Part shown: positions 9,111 through 17,000 of the stretch, in pieces
Layout: each line of letters opens with the position of its first letter
Numbering within the stretch: position 1 is the stretch's first letter
From: JANRKF01 sp033763575
Lineage (GTDB): Bacteria; Pseudomonadota; Alphaproteobacteria; Rickettsiales; SXRF01
Assembly (NCBI GenBank): GCA_033763575.1
Contig: JANRKF010000007.1
Span: 1-57,944 of the forward strand
Direction: 5' to 3'
DNA length: 57,944 nt
Notes under the pieces: model-generated
What the model was told of the DNA's origin: nothing
What the model saw: only the letters and a program-made list of their open reading frames with translations
The model's database searches: none
Made by a program: the position numbers and the translations under genes

Positions 9111-9162
9111 CCACTTTTTCATCCCGTTTCCTATCCAACCTCAACTTTAGGAGTGAGAACCT

Positions 9163-9672
9163 ATGCCTATTGCCTCAACCGATATTAAGTTTTTCCTAAG
9201 CGGCGGTGCCAGCAACACCGATCCTAACGCAGCCCTGGGCGGCGCCGTATCCAGCACGGAAATTGTGGATGCGACGGTGCAAAACCTGTTCGATAACGTA
9301 AGCTCCGCTGAATCCAGTGCCGGCGATACCGAGTATCGCTGCTTCTACGTTAAGAACAATCACGGCTCTCTGGCGCTGCAAAACGCCAAAATCTACATCA
9401 ATGCCAACACGCCCAGCACCGATACCTCGGCGGAAATCGCGCTGGGTTCCTCGGCCATTAACGGCACTGAGCAGACGATCGCCAATGAAAGCACGGCTCC
9501 CACCGGCGTGACATTCTCTACCGCCGCCGGCGTCGGTAATGCGCTTTCCATCGGCAATATTCCTGCTGGTCAAACCAAGGCCATTTGGGTGAAACGCATC
9601 GTGAGTGCAAGCGCCGCCGCCTATAACGCCGACTCCGTGGTTATCCGCGTTGAAGGCGATACCGCAGCGTGA
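9163..9672 (+). CDS. small phage virion-like protein
   Basis: 169 residues, no Cys-based motifs beyond one CFYVKN, rich in Ala, Ser, Thr and Asn. Predicted mainly beta: FFLSGGASNTDPNAALGGAVSS, then ALQNAKIYINANTPS, and a GNIPAGQTKAIWVKR strand near the end. A good GGAGTGAG ribosome-binding site precedes the ATG. It lies in the late structural operon and may be a decoration or fibre-associated protein. Function not recognised. Confidence 0.6.
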   Translation: MPIASTDIKFFLSGGASNTDPNAALGGAVSSTEIVDATVQNLFDNVSSAESSAGDTEYRCFYVKNNHGSLALQNAKIYINANTPSTDTSAEIALGSSAINGTEQTIANESTAPTGVTFSTAAGVGNALSIGNIPAGQTKAIWVKRIVSASAAAYNADSVVIRVEGDTAA

Positions 9673-9686
9673 TCGGAGGGGAGCCC

Positions 9687-10058
9687 ATGTCCACACCCAC
9701 CCGATTCCCGAAAGGGCCAGCGGAGCTGCTGGATTTTAAGATTGATTATGCCAGCGAGCTCGCCACCACCAGCGATACGATTCAAAGCAGCCTATGGATT
9801 GTGCCGAGCAATACCGTGGACGCGCCCGGTAATGCTTCGGTGAAGCTGGCCGATGGCGTCACTGTAAATCTCAACCCGGACACGCCATCGCCCACTTATG
9901 GGCAGGGCGGCACGTCCAAGACCAATACCGATGTGACGATTCTTTTATCCGGCGGCACACTCGGCAATGTCTATACCGTGGAAAACCGCATTGTTACCGC
10001 GCAAGGTCGCAAGCACAGCCGCACCATCGAAATTGTGATTGAGCAACGCTACGACTGA
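9687..10058 (+). CDS. small phage virion-like protein, last gene of the tail operon
   Basis: 123 residues starting at the ATG at 9687, which has a GGAGGGG site six bases upstream. The GTG at 9669 overlaps the previous gene and is less likely. It contains DFKIDYASELATTSDTIQ followed by a short Ig-like pattern (NTDVTILLSGGTLGNVYTV, RTIEIVIEQRYD), often seen in small phage proteins. A strong terminator follows at 10086. Confidence 0.6.
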   Translation: MSTPTRFPKGPAELLDFKIDYASELATTSDTIQSSLWIVPSNTVDAPGNASVKLADGVTVNLNPDTPSPTYGQGGTSKTNTDVTILLSGGTLGNVYTVENRIVTAQGRKHSRTIEIVIEQRYD

Positions 10059-10085
10059 TTGCCAGCTTTTCAGCAGCCTGACTTA

Positions 10086-10118
10086 AGCCCCGTACCCGCA
10101 AGGTACGGGGCTTTTTTT
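10086..10118 (+). terminator. rho-independent terminator of the late phage operon
   Basis: A perfect 11-bp stem (AGCCCCGTACC / GGTACGGGGCT) with a 5-nt loop is followed by seven T residues. It closes the + strand tail operon. In the reverse direction it also lies just beyond the end of the DUF4236 gene. Confidence 0.95.
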
Positions 10119-10122
10119 CGTT

Positions 10123-11190
10123 TTAGGCTACCAGTTTAGCAATTGCTTCGCTGAATGCCCGGCTGGTTTCGCGCTTGGAAAGATTAATCACTTCATTCAG
10201 GCCGGTACTGCTTTTGAAATGGACTTCTTCATAAAGAGCGATAGGCAGCTGGCGGTTATCCTTAAAGCGCTTATCCGGGCCACCTTTCTTATTCACATAG
10301 CGCCATGTATGGTCAACCACCTCAGCATCGCGTGGCACCGAGCCATCCTCAATAAAGCGCGTCGGCGCAATATCAATGACCAGATCGCTGTAGCTCACCG
10401 CGCCTACCGCGCCCTTATCGAATACCAGCAGGCGATCAGGGAAGAAGTATAGCTCCTGTCTGCCCACCGGAATCATCGGCACGTCGATATTGGTTTTCAC
10501 AAAGCTGGGTTGGCTGGTTTTTAAGCCGATGTTGTTACGCTTTATCAAATTTGATGCGCCAGCATGGTATTTTCGGTCGCGCACATTGCCCTGGGCGCTG
10601 ATATGCCATGCCCCTTGGCAAGTGGTCATATCCCTAAATGTATCATGCATGGTAGCAAACAGCGCTTCCTTCTCCGGCTCGAAATCATAGAACAGCACGA
10701 CGGTCTTGCGCATCTGGTCAAAATAATACGCGCAGCCAGTCAGAATTCCGCCAACGAGCAGAATCCAGCCCGCATTATTGCCCTGTGCCAAAACGAGAAT
10801 AAGGCCGGTTATCGATGCAAAAATAGGCCAAAACCGGATTTTTTTGCGTTTTTTGTTCAATTCTTCCAACAAACTCGCCGACGTTTCATCGCTCATCTGC
10901 ATTACGCTGCCGCTTTCAATATCCTTGAGCGGGTCATGCGTGCCTGCCGGGATAATGGGCTGGGATTCATTCACCGTGGGCGGCGACAGACGTTCTTGAA
11001 CCGGCCTGCTGGAAGATGATGGAAGGGAAGCGCGATAGTAAAACCCGTTTCGGCCAGCATGAATATAGTTACCGCGCGGGCCGGTGCCTATGCGCAATCC
11101 CTTGACGCCGATCGATGCGCCGATGCCGGACTGCGATAGATTGAACCTAACCGGGCCTACACGAATACTTTTGCGAACGTAAAATCCCAT
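10123..11190 (-). CDS. DUF4236-domain membrane protein
   Basis: 355 residues. Residues 1-55 are a DUF4236 domain (GFYVRKSIRVGPVRFNLSQSG, then GLRIGTGPRGNY), common in small bacterial and phage proteins of unknown role. A Ser/Pro-rich linker leads to two membrane helices at about 119-136 and 139-157. A roughly 190-residue C-terminal domain follows (LFYDFEPEKEALF and FPDRLLVFDKGAVGAVSY). It is the last gene of the minus-strand operon that includes a secreted nuclease. AAAGGAGGAG lies before the ATG. Confidence 0.75.
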   Translation of the reverse strand: MGFYVRKSIRVGPVRFNLSQSGIGASIGVKGLRIGTGPRGNYIHAGRNGFYYRASLPSSSSRPVQERLSPPTVNESQPIIPAGTHDPLKDIESGSVMQMSDETSASLLEELNKKRKKIRFWPIFASITGLILVLAQGNNAGWILLVGGILTGCAYYFDQMRKTVVLFYDFEPEKEALFATMHDTFRDMTTCQGAWHISAQGNVRDRKYHAGASNLIKRNNIGLKTSQPSFVKTNIDVPMIPVGRQELYFFPDRLLVFDKGAVGAVSYSDLVIDIAPTRFIEDGSVPRDAEVVDHTWRYVNKKGGPDKRFKDNRQLPIALYEEVHFKSSTGLNEVINLSKRETSRAFSEAIAKLVA

Positions 11191-11201
11191 ATCTCCTCCT
11201 T

Positions 11202-11519
11202 TTAGCAGGCGCAGCCTGGGGGTTTATGACAGTTATACCGCGCCGATATACATGAATTGCCGCAAGGCTTGCCTTTGCTGCAATATTTACAGCAGTATTT
11301 TCCCGATGGCTGGCTTTTTTGGGTAGGTTCGGTCTTTGTCTGTTTCTCGACTTGCGCCGGGGGAGAAGGATTTTCGGCCTTTTGTTTTATGGCTGCGCGT
11401 AAGCACTGCTGTTGAGCATCGTGTTCTTTAAGCTCAAAACATGCGCTGGTGGCGGTTTGCGCTTGTGCCGATGTCGCCGCGGTGAAGGTCAGGAGCAGGA
11501 CAAGGAACAATTGGCGCAT
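11202..11519 (-). CDS. secreted small Cys-rich protein
   Basis: 105 residues from ATG 11519, which is preceded by GGGAGGGATT. The upstream in-frame ATG at 11531 overlaps the nuclease stop and is less likely. A signal peptide covers residues 1-21 (MRQLFLVLLLTFTAATSAQA). A Pro/Lys/Gln-rich spacer follows. The C-terminus carries about nine Cys in a YCSKGKPCGNSCIS..CH...GCAC pattern, seen (from general familiarity) near or in secreted nucleases. The function is unknown; a disulphide-rich or metal-binding extracytoplasmic module is likely. Confidence 0.65.
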   Translation of the reverse strand: MRQLFLVLLLTFTAATSAQAQTATSACFELKEHDAQQQCLRAAIKQKAENPSPPAQVEKQTKTEPTQKSQPSGKYCCKYCSKGKPCGNSCISARYNCHKPPGCAC

Positions 11520-11530
11520 AATCCCTCCCA

Positions 11531-12055
11531 TTAATATTTTGCCTTATAAGGCTTGGCGGCATCCCATAGGTTCTGCCAGTCTTTCAGGTATTTTTCCGCA
11601 ATGTCAGGCCGATTGCGCAGCACCATGACGTTTTCGGCATTGCGGCTTTCCGCCGCATCAGAATAGTTGAAACTTCCTAGCTGGACGTTCTTCCTGTCGA
11701 TCACGATGTATTTATTATGCATGATGGGATGCGTGGTATCGATACGCACCTCCGCACCGATATTCGCCAAGAAGGTGGCGGATGAATAGCTGCGCTTCTC
11801 TTGGCCTCTATCCAATACCACTTTTACATCGACGCCGCGTTTATGCGCAGCTAGCACCGCCTGATTGATTTCCTTAGACGTAAAATAATAGGCGGCGATG
11901 CGCAGCTCTTTCTGTGCTTCATTAATCGCCAGCGCGATCAGCTCGGTAGCGCCGCCGCGCGGCGAGAATGCCACCTCAATATCGGGCAATTCCGTCGCTG
12001 CTACAGGAGAGGTAAAAGCAAGGCACAGGCAGAAGGCGAGTATCAGGCGGCGCAT
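11531..12055 (-). CDS. secreted phospholipase D-like nuclease (Nuc type, single HKD motif)
   Basis: 174 residues. A signal peptide (1-20, ending SPVAA) is followed by a PLD-fold domain. The HKD motif is complete: His113, Lys115, Asp120 in HNKYIVID, then GSFNYSD (127-133) and Glu141. One HKD per chain is as in the plasmid-borne periplasmic endonuclease Nuc, which dimerises to build the active site and cuts DNA without metal. It overlaps the upstream TM-sunset gene by one base (TAATG), implying translational coupling. A role in degrading DNA outside the cytoplasm is inferred from the signal peptide. Confidence 0.85.
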   Translation of the reverse strand: MRRLILAFCLCLAFTSPVAATELPDIEVAFSPRGGATELIALAINEAQKELRIAAYYFTSKEINQAVLAAHKRGVDVKVVLDRGQEKRSYSSATFLANIGAEVRIDTTHPIMHNKYIVIDRKNVQLGSFNYSDAAESRNAENVMVLRNRPDIAEKYLKDWQNLWDAAKPYKAKY

Positions 12056-12438
12056 TATTCGGCCTCCTGATGGGGTTTTTTACTGTCGTACTGTTTCTTT
12101 GCCCAGCCATCGTTAAGTGCTTCCTGCTCGGTGCAGAAATAACGATCACCCGTCTGGTCTTTAACTTTTACCTGCTTATAGTATTTATCCGTCGGTAGGT
12201 AATAAAACCGGCCATCCTTACGCGCCACCGCTTTAATATCGCATTGCGGTTTCGAGGCATACCAAGTGCTGCCGATCGCAGCGGCGAGAATAAGCAGCCC
12301 AGCCAGCACCACATGAATTTTGCGCAACTGCCAGCGCGGACGAGTAGCGGGTGAAACGTCTTGAGCATCGGGAGCGCTATTAAAGAGCTCCACGACTTCT
12401 GCTAATTCCTGGCTGGTTTTCTGCTTATAGTCGGTCAT
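12055..12438 (-). CDS. single-TM protein with extracytoplasmic 'sunset'-like domain (copy 1)
   Basis: 127 residues. A charged cytoplasmic N-terminus (1-45) precedes one membrane helix (about 46-67, VVLAGLLILAAAIGSTW). The C-terminal domain has a CDIKA....GRFYYLP....YYK....D..GDRYFC.EQEA...GW pattern. This matches the small domain with CxIKGN, YHxP, GExxFCSEAEA and GWR motifs that often ends secreted thermonucleases ('sunset' type). It starts in a 4-bp ATGA overlap with the XRE gene upstream. The same two-gene arrangement recurs at 17976-18895. Confidence 0.7.
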   Translation of the reverse strand: MTDYKQKTSQELAEVVELFNSAPDAQDVSPATRPRWQLRKIHVVLAGLLILAAAIGSTWYASKPQCDIKAVARKDGRFYYLPTDKYYKQVKVKDQTGDRYFCTEQEALNDGWAKKQYDSKKPHQEAE

Positions 12439-12905
12439 TTTACCATGCTTAATACAAATTCGAGGGTGTCTAATCCGAGATCTTTCATATCACCATCTAC
12501 CTGATGTTTACGAGCCATCTTATAGATGACACTGATGAGTTTTCTCCGGCGCTCTTCATCGAATACTTTGCCGGAGCGCCGTATTAACTCATCGGCTTGC
12601 TCACAGGCAAATTCCACCGTTTCCGCCTCGCGTTTAATCTCTGCTTCTAAATCCAATTCATTCGTCGCGGCGGCGAGTACGAATAAAGCAGGCATATCCA
12701 TGCATTTTGCAGCTTTTGCGATTTCATTTGCGCGGAATGCGCGCCTGCCTTGCAGGATATTGGTCATCGTCTGGCCGCTGGCATTCAGCGCATCACCTAA
12801 ATCTTTCTGGTGAAGGTCGCTCTTTTTTAAGGCTTTGCGGAACCACTCAATGTTCACCACATTGCTGGTTTCGCGCTCATCATCGTTTGTTTGTGTTTTG
12901 CTCAT
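12435..12905 (-). CDS. XRE-family transcriptional repressor
   Basis: 156 residues. A helix-turn-helix at about 28-62 (LHQKDLGDALNASGQTMTNIL followed by GRRAFRANEIAKAAK) and an alpha-helical C-terminal part. It heads the minus-strand operon that runs to 10123 and is divergent from radC at 13047. Two matching palindromic operators lie in the shared promoter region, so it probably controls both directions, like a phage repressor. Confidence 0.8.
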   Translation of the reverse strand: MSKTQTNDDERETSNVVNIEWFRKALKKSDLHQKDLGDALNASGQTMTNILQGRRAFRANEIAKAAKCMDMPALFVLAAATNELDLEAEIKREAETVEFACEQADELIRRSGKVFDEERRRKLISVIYKMARKHQVDGDMKDLGLDTLEFVLSMVK

Positions 12906-12978
12906 AAAGATAATTTCTAGGGTTCGTTTGGACTATATAAAGAAAAAATAGATTTTGAAAGAGAAAAGCGCATTATTC

Positions 12979-13007
12979 TTGACTGCTTATGATATAATCA
13001 ATTATAT
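12979..13007 (+). promoter_or_regulatory. promoter of the prophage radC gene
   Basis: TTGACT at 12979-12984 and TTATAT at 13002-13007 are separated by 17 bp, close to the sigma-70 consensus. The -10 element is embedded in the first operator palindrome, so binding there would block transcription. Confidence 0.65.
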
Positions 13008-13044
13008 GTTGATTAATTATCCACCAATCAATAAATTATTGATT
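12996..13044. promoter_or_regulatory. two operators of form AATCAA-N7-TTGATT
   Basis: Operator 1 (12996-13014, AATCAATTATATGTTGATT) covers the radC -10 box. Operator 2 (13026-13044, AATCAATAAATTATTGATT) ends two bases before the radC start codon. Both have identical half-sites and spacing, 30 bp apart (about three helix turns). One of the adjacent XRE proteins is the likely ligand. Confidence 0.7.
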
Positions 13045-13046
13045 CT

Positions 13047-13754
13047 ATGGGAAACGTCATTGCCCTTGATGCTGAAACAGCCAATTTTTCCTATGCAGAT
13101 CATGCAGATAGGTTGTGCAGGCATTTCGTCAAAGCCAAGGCCGACCATTTTAGCAACGATGACATCGTGGAGTTGCTGCTGTTCGCCTGCGGCGCAGGCG
13201 TGAACGCAAAAACGCTCGCCACGCAGCTGTTAGCTTCCTTCGGCAGCTTCACCCGCATCATCACCGCATCCGCTGATGAGCTGGGTAAAATTTCCGGCAT
13301 CGATGAACGGCTGATTGCCGTTATCAAGCTGGTGCAGGAGTCAGCCTTGCGGCTGCTGAAAGAGGATGTGACCGATACCGTCATTCTCAATAATAAGACA
13401 GCGCTTTTCCAATACTGCAAAGCGAAAATGCGCCACCTGAAAATTGAGCAGTTCCATGTCTTTTACCTGAACCGGAAGCTGCACCTGATCGCCGACGAAA
13501 TAGTAAGCGAAGGCACTATAGACCACACGCCGGTGTATCCGCGCGAAGTAGTGAAGCGCACACTGGATTTAGGCGCAACATCGATCATCCTTGCCCATAA
13601 CCATCCCAGCGGCGATCCACGGCCATCCGAAGCGGATAAACGGATTACGCGCGATATTTCTATGGCGCTCGCCACTATGGGCATCGACGTGATTGACCAT
13701 GTTGTAATTGGCGGCAGTCGTCACTTCTCTTTTCTTGAACATGGCCTTATGTGA
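13047..13754 (+). CDS. RadC-family JAB domain protein (prophage copy)
   Basis: 235 residues. Residues about 35-100 form the helix-hairpin-helix-like N-terminal region (DDIVELLLFACGAGVNAKTLA, GKISGIDERLIAVI). The C-terminal JAB/MPN metalloprotease-like domain has the intact zinc motif ILAHNHPSGDPRPSEAD and HVVIGG. RadC proteins are common on mobile elements; their biochemical role is unsettled. A second, chromosomal radC is at 43898. The ATG lies beyond two operators, so tight regulation is likely, and the gene is translationally coupled to the XRE gene at 13754. Confidence 0.9.
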   Translation: MGNVIALDAETANFSYADHADRLCRHFVKAKADHFSNDDIVELLLFACGAGVNAKTLATQLLASFGSFTRIITASADELGKISGIDERLIAVIKLVQESALRLLKEDVTDTVILNNKTALFQYCKAKMRHLKIEQFHVFYLNRKLHLIADEIVSEGTIDHTPVYPREVVKRTLDLGATSIILAHNHPSGDPRPSEADKRITRDISMALATMGIDVIDHVVIGGSRHFSFLEHGLM

Positions 13755-14020
13755 TGGGGAGTTATCAGCATCCCAAAAATCTATGCGGCAGGCGCGTCAA
13801 GATAGCGAGAGTTAGCCAGGAAATGACGCAAACCGATCTTTCGGCTGCGCTCTCCGTCGATTTCAACATAAACCTGTCAGCCAATGCATTATCATGCCTG
13901 GAAATCGGCAAGCGCACCGTTCGGGATATAGAACTGGTAGCGCTTGCTCAAGTTCTCGGCGTGACAATCGAATGGCTGGTACTCGGCAATAAAGGGGAGC
14001 CGATGGCGCCTATACCCTAA
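13754..14020 (+). CDS. small XRE-family regulator (paralogue of the gene at 33534)
   Basis: 88 residues from the ATG in the TGATG overlap with the radC stop. Helix-turn-helix: EMTQTDLSAALSVDFNINLS with IELVALAQVLGVTIEWLVLG. The protein at 33534 shares most of its length (TQTDLSAALSVD, VRDIELVAL, GVTIEWLVLGNKGE), so the two derive from one duplication or from two related elements. It is convergent with the methyltransferase gene and overlaps its end by 11 bp. Confidence 0.8.
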   Translation: MGSYQHPKNLCGRRVKIARVSQEMTQTDLSAALSVDFNINLSANALSCLEIGKRTVRDIELVALAQVLGVTIEWLVLGNKGEPMAPIP

Positions 14021-17000
14021 CGAAGCTCTGCTGCTTCGATGCGTATATGGCAGCTGTCAGAACCTTGCGCTCCATACCGGCGGGAATAATCGACTTCTCC
14101 TCGCGCGGCCGCTGTGTATTGGCGAAATACACTTCACGCGACGGCATAATGAAGGAATGCCGTTGGCGCTCAATCCAGTCATGGATAAAGCTGCCGGTGG
14201 GCTCAAACACAGGTTTGCTTTCCAGCGCCGAATGCTGATCACCAAGCGTAATGATGGCGCGGTTTCTCTCCAGTGTTTTCATACCAATGCCTTTGACATG
14301 GCGCAGATCGTCCAAGGTTTTGAAGGGGCCGTGCTGGTTGCGATAATCGACAATCGCCTGTGCCTTTTTCGGGCCAATATCGATAAGTGCCTTGTCCAGC
14401 TCTGCTGCCGATGCGGTATTGATATTGATGACCGTATGCTCTTTTGCCGGTGTTGCTATCTGCAACGGGGAGGCTGCTTGTGCCACGGCAGCGATGGGTT
14501 TTTCTGCTGGCACGGCTATAGCCTTGATGCCATACAGTTGCTCTACCTGCGTGTCTATGCTGGCTTCGAGTTTTTCCACCGCTGCTTCATCGCTCTTTTC
14601 CTGGGCTTTGTAGATCGCTTTCACATTTTTTTCGATTGCAGCATAGATAGGCTTATTTTCCTTCGTCAGCGGCGCGATAGGCGCACCTTTCATGAAGGTA
14701 GCTAAATAGGCGTGGCTTCCTTCACCATAATCAATACTCTGATTTTGTAGGAATAGCCTGAGCGGTTCGCTATTCAGAATGCCTGCGATAGCTTCAATGC
14801 TATAGGCGGGATCTTTAATTACAATGCCGCCTGTGCCGCCGCTGCTTTTAAGAAAATTGCGCTGGCTGTAGTCGATTGTGAATTGCGACTTGCCTTTTTT
14901 CCAGCCCCACAGGATTTTCACCAGCGGATAATATTGCTTATCATTTGGCGATTGAATGCGATACCAAGCGCCAGATCCCGTTCGGCTTAAAAGCCTTTCT
15001 TTATTATCTTCTAAATATGCATACCCAAGCGGATAGCTCTTTAATGCTGTTTCTGTAAGTAATTTGCCTTCTTGGTCATAAGGCCATACCAGCATTTGTT
15101 TCGGATTCAACAGTGCATAGCGGCGAATATCACGACCACGCAATACCGGCTGTAATAATGCATTCTCAACCCAGTAATCTTTATCCTTTTCCTTGGAATG
15201 AATCAGCGTCTTCGCTTTTTCTATTTTTATGGGATCAACGATAAAGACTGAATCCGCACCAGTTACTAAACCTGAAAATGGCGTGGCTATTTCTTCCAGT
15301 TTAACGCTATTTTTTGTAAGCGCTGCAACCGCGCTGTTCTGGCCGTCGCCTGAAAAACTCCATGAAGGCTTTTTAAGTTCATCCGAGCTGATGATTGTTT
15401 TTTCGCTTGTCAGGATTTTCATGGCTTCCTCAGCGTCAGGTTTTCCTTCTACCTTAAAATAACGGAATTTTTCATTTTTTTGATTTTGTAGAATCGTAAC
15501 AGCAGTGGATACCGAAACCTCTTCAAAGATTGGATGCGCGCCAAAATCCACCACCTCATGCATCAGGTTTTTACGCTCAATAAGATCGCGCAGGCGTTCC
15601 CCAGCTTTGGTATAGAGATAGCTGTTGCCGGTGATGTACCCCAAGCTACCCTGCGCCTTCATCAAATCGATGCCTTTCTCAAAGAAAGCAAAATAAAGGT
15701 CAGGTCTGCCTTTAGCCATGCTTTCATAATGCTGCTTTAGATATGCTGCTTGTTCGGGAAAATACTCCTTCATGCTGAGATACGAAACATAGGGTGGATT
15801 CGTCGCCACTACGTCAAAACCGCCATTTTGGATGATGGCGGCGATTTTCGTATTATCCTTTTTCCAGTCAAACGCCTTTGCTTTTTCCAGCACGGCAGGC
15901 GCATTGCTAAAATCCTTTCCAACGAGCGTATTGGCGTTCACCACGTTCGTATTCAGATCTGGCAGCGCAAACTCTTCGATTTGTTCCGGCGCGCGCTTAT
16001 CCTTATAGGGGCGTGCGCGCTCCTCTGCGGAAAGGTACGCGCCTTCACCATCGAGAATCAGGATATAAAGCCACATTTTTGTATTTTCTACGGCCTGGGT
16101 GTCTAAGTCGGTGCAAACCACGGAATCCTGAACCAGCTGTGCTTTTTTCTTGGCCGATAATTTCCAGCGGCCATCGCTCAGCTTATAAGCGTCGGGAAAT
16201 TCCGTATTCTTGCCTTCGATCGCATCCGTATGTGCGGCATAATAAGAAACGGCATGGTCAAACAGTTTTTGCGCCATCGCCGTAGTGAAAGCACCACTGC
16301 CACACGAAGGGTCGAGCAGTTTCAATTCGCTCAGCTGCTTCGCGCTTTTGCCTTGCAGCTTTTCGCCCAGGGTGCGGTCAACGATGTAATCCACAATCCA
16401 TTTCGGTGTATAGAATGCGCCGCTGGCTTCGCGGATAGAAGGACGTGCCGGCAATGTGACCTGGCCGTTTCGCACTTCCAGTTTCTTCGCTAAATACTGC
16501 TGGTGGATTTCACCCAGCACTTCGACATTCACTTTGCTAAAATCATACGGCGACGCCGGCGGGTAGAGTTTCGTGACGATCTCTTTCAGCACATCGTCAT
16601 CAATCTTGAGCTCGCGGGAGGGGTGGTCTTTGAAAATCACGCCGTTATAGCGTTTTTGCAGCCGTATAAATTCATCCTTCAAAAAAGCATACAGCGATTT
16701 GTCCTTAGCATGGGCGCGGTCGAGATATTTCACCTCATCGGCCAGCGTTTGAAAATCTTTATTGACGCGGTAACGCGGCGCCAGGGTCATCGTAATATCA
16801 TCGTGCAGCTGATCCAGCGTGCTTTTGCTCATTACCGCGTCCCATAGCAGCATGGCCTCGCGCAGGCGACCAGTCGGCTCAATATCCCGATCTTCTAACA
16901 CGCGGGCAAAAAGCAGCTGATTCAAAATGTGATTCGTATCTAGGTTTAATTGTTCCTCACTAAGTTTAGGGTTATTTTTGTAGATGTTATTGGCAAGTTT

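Noticed and set aside
1..10058. A domesticated gene transfer agent
   Set aside because: Several proteins resemble GTA tail and lysis proteins, but the cargo insertion, phage-type repressors and recombinase at the other end fit a prophage or island better; the head genes are outside the window.
12955..13203. 82-residue + strand frame before radC
   Set aside because: It reads through the promoter and both operators and overlaps radC in another frame.
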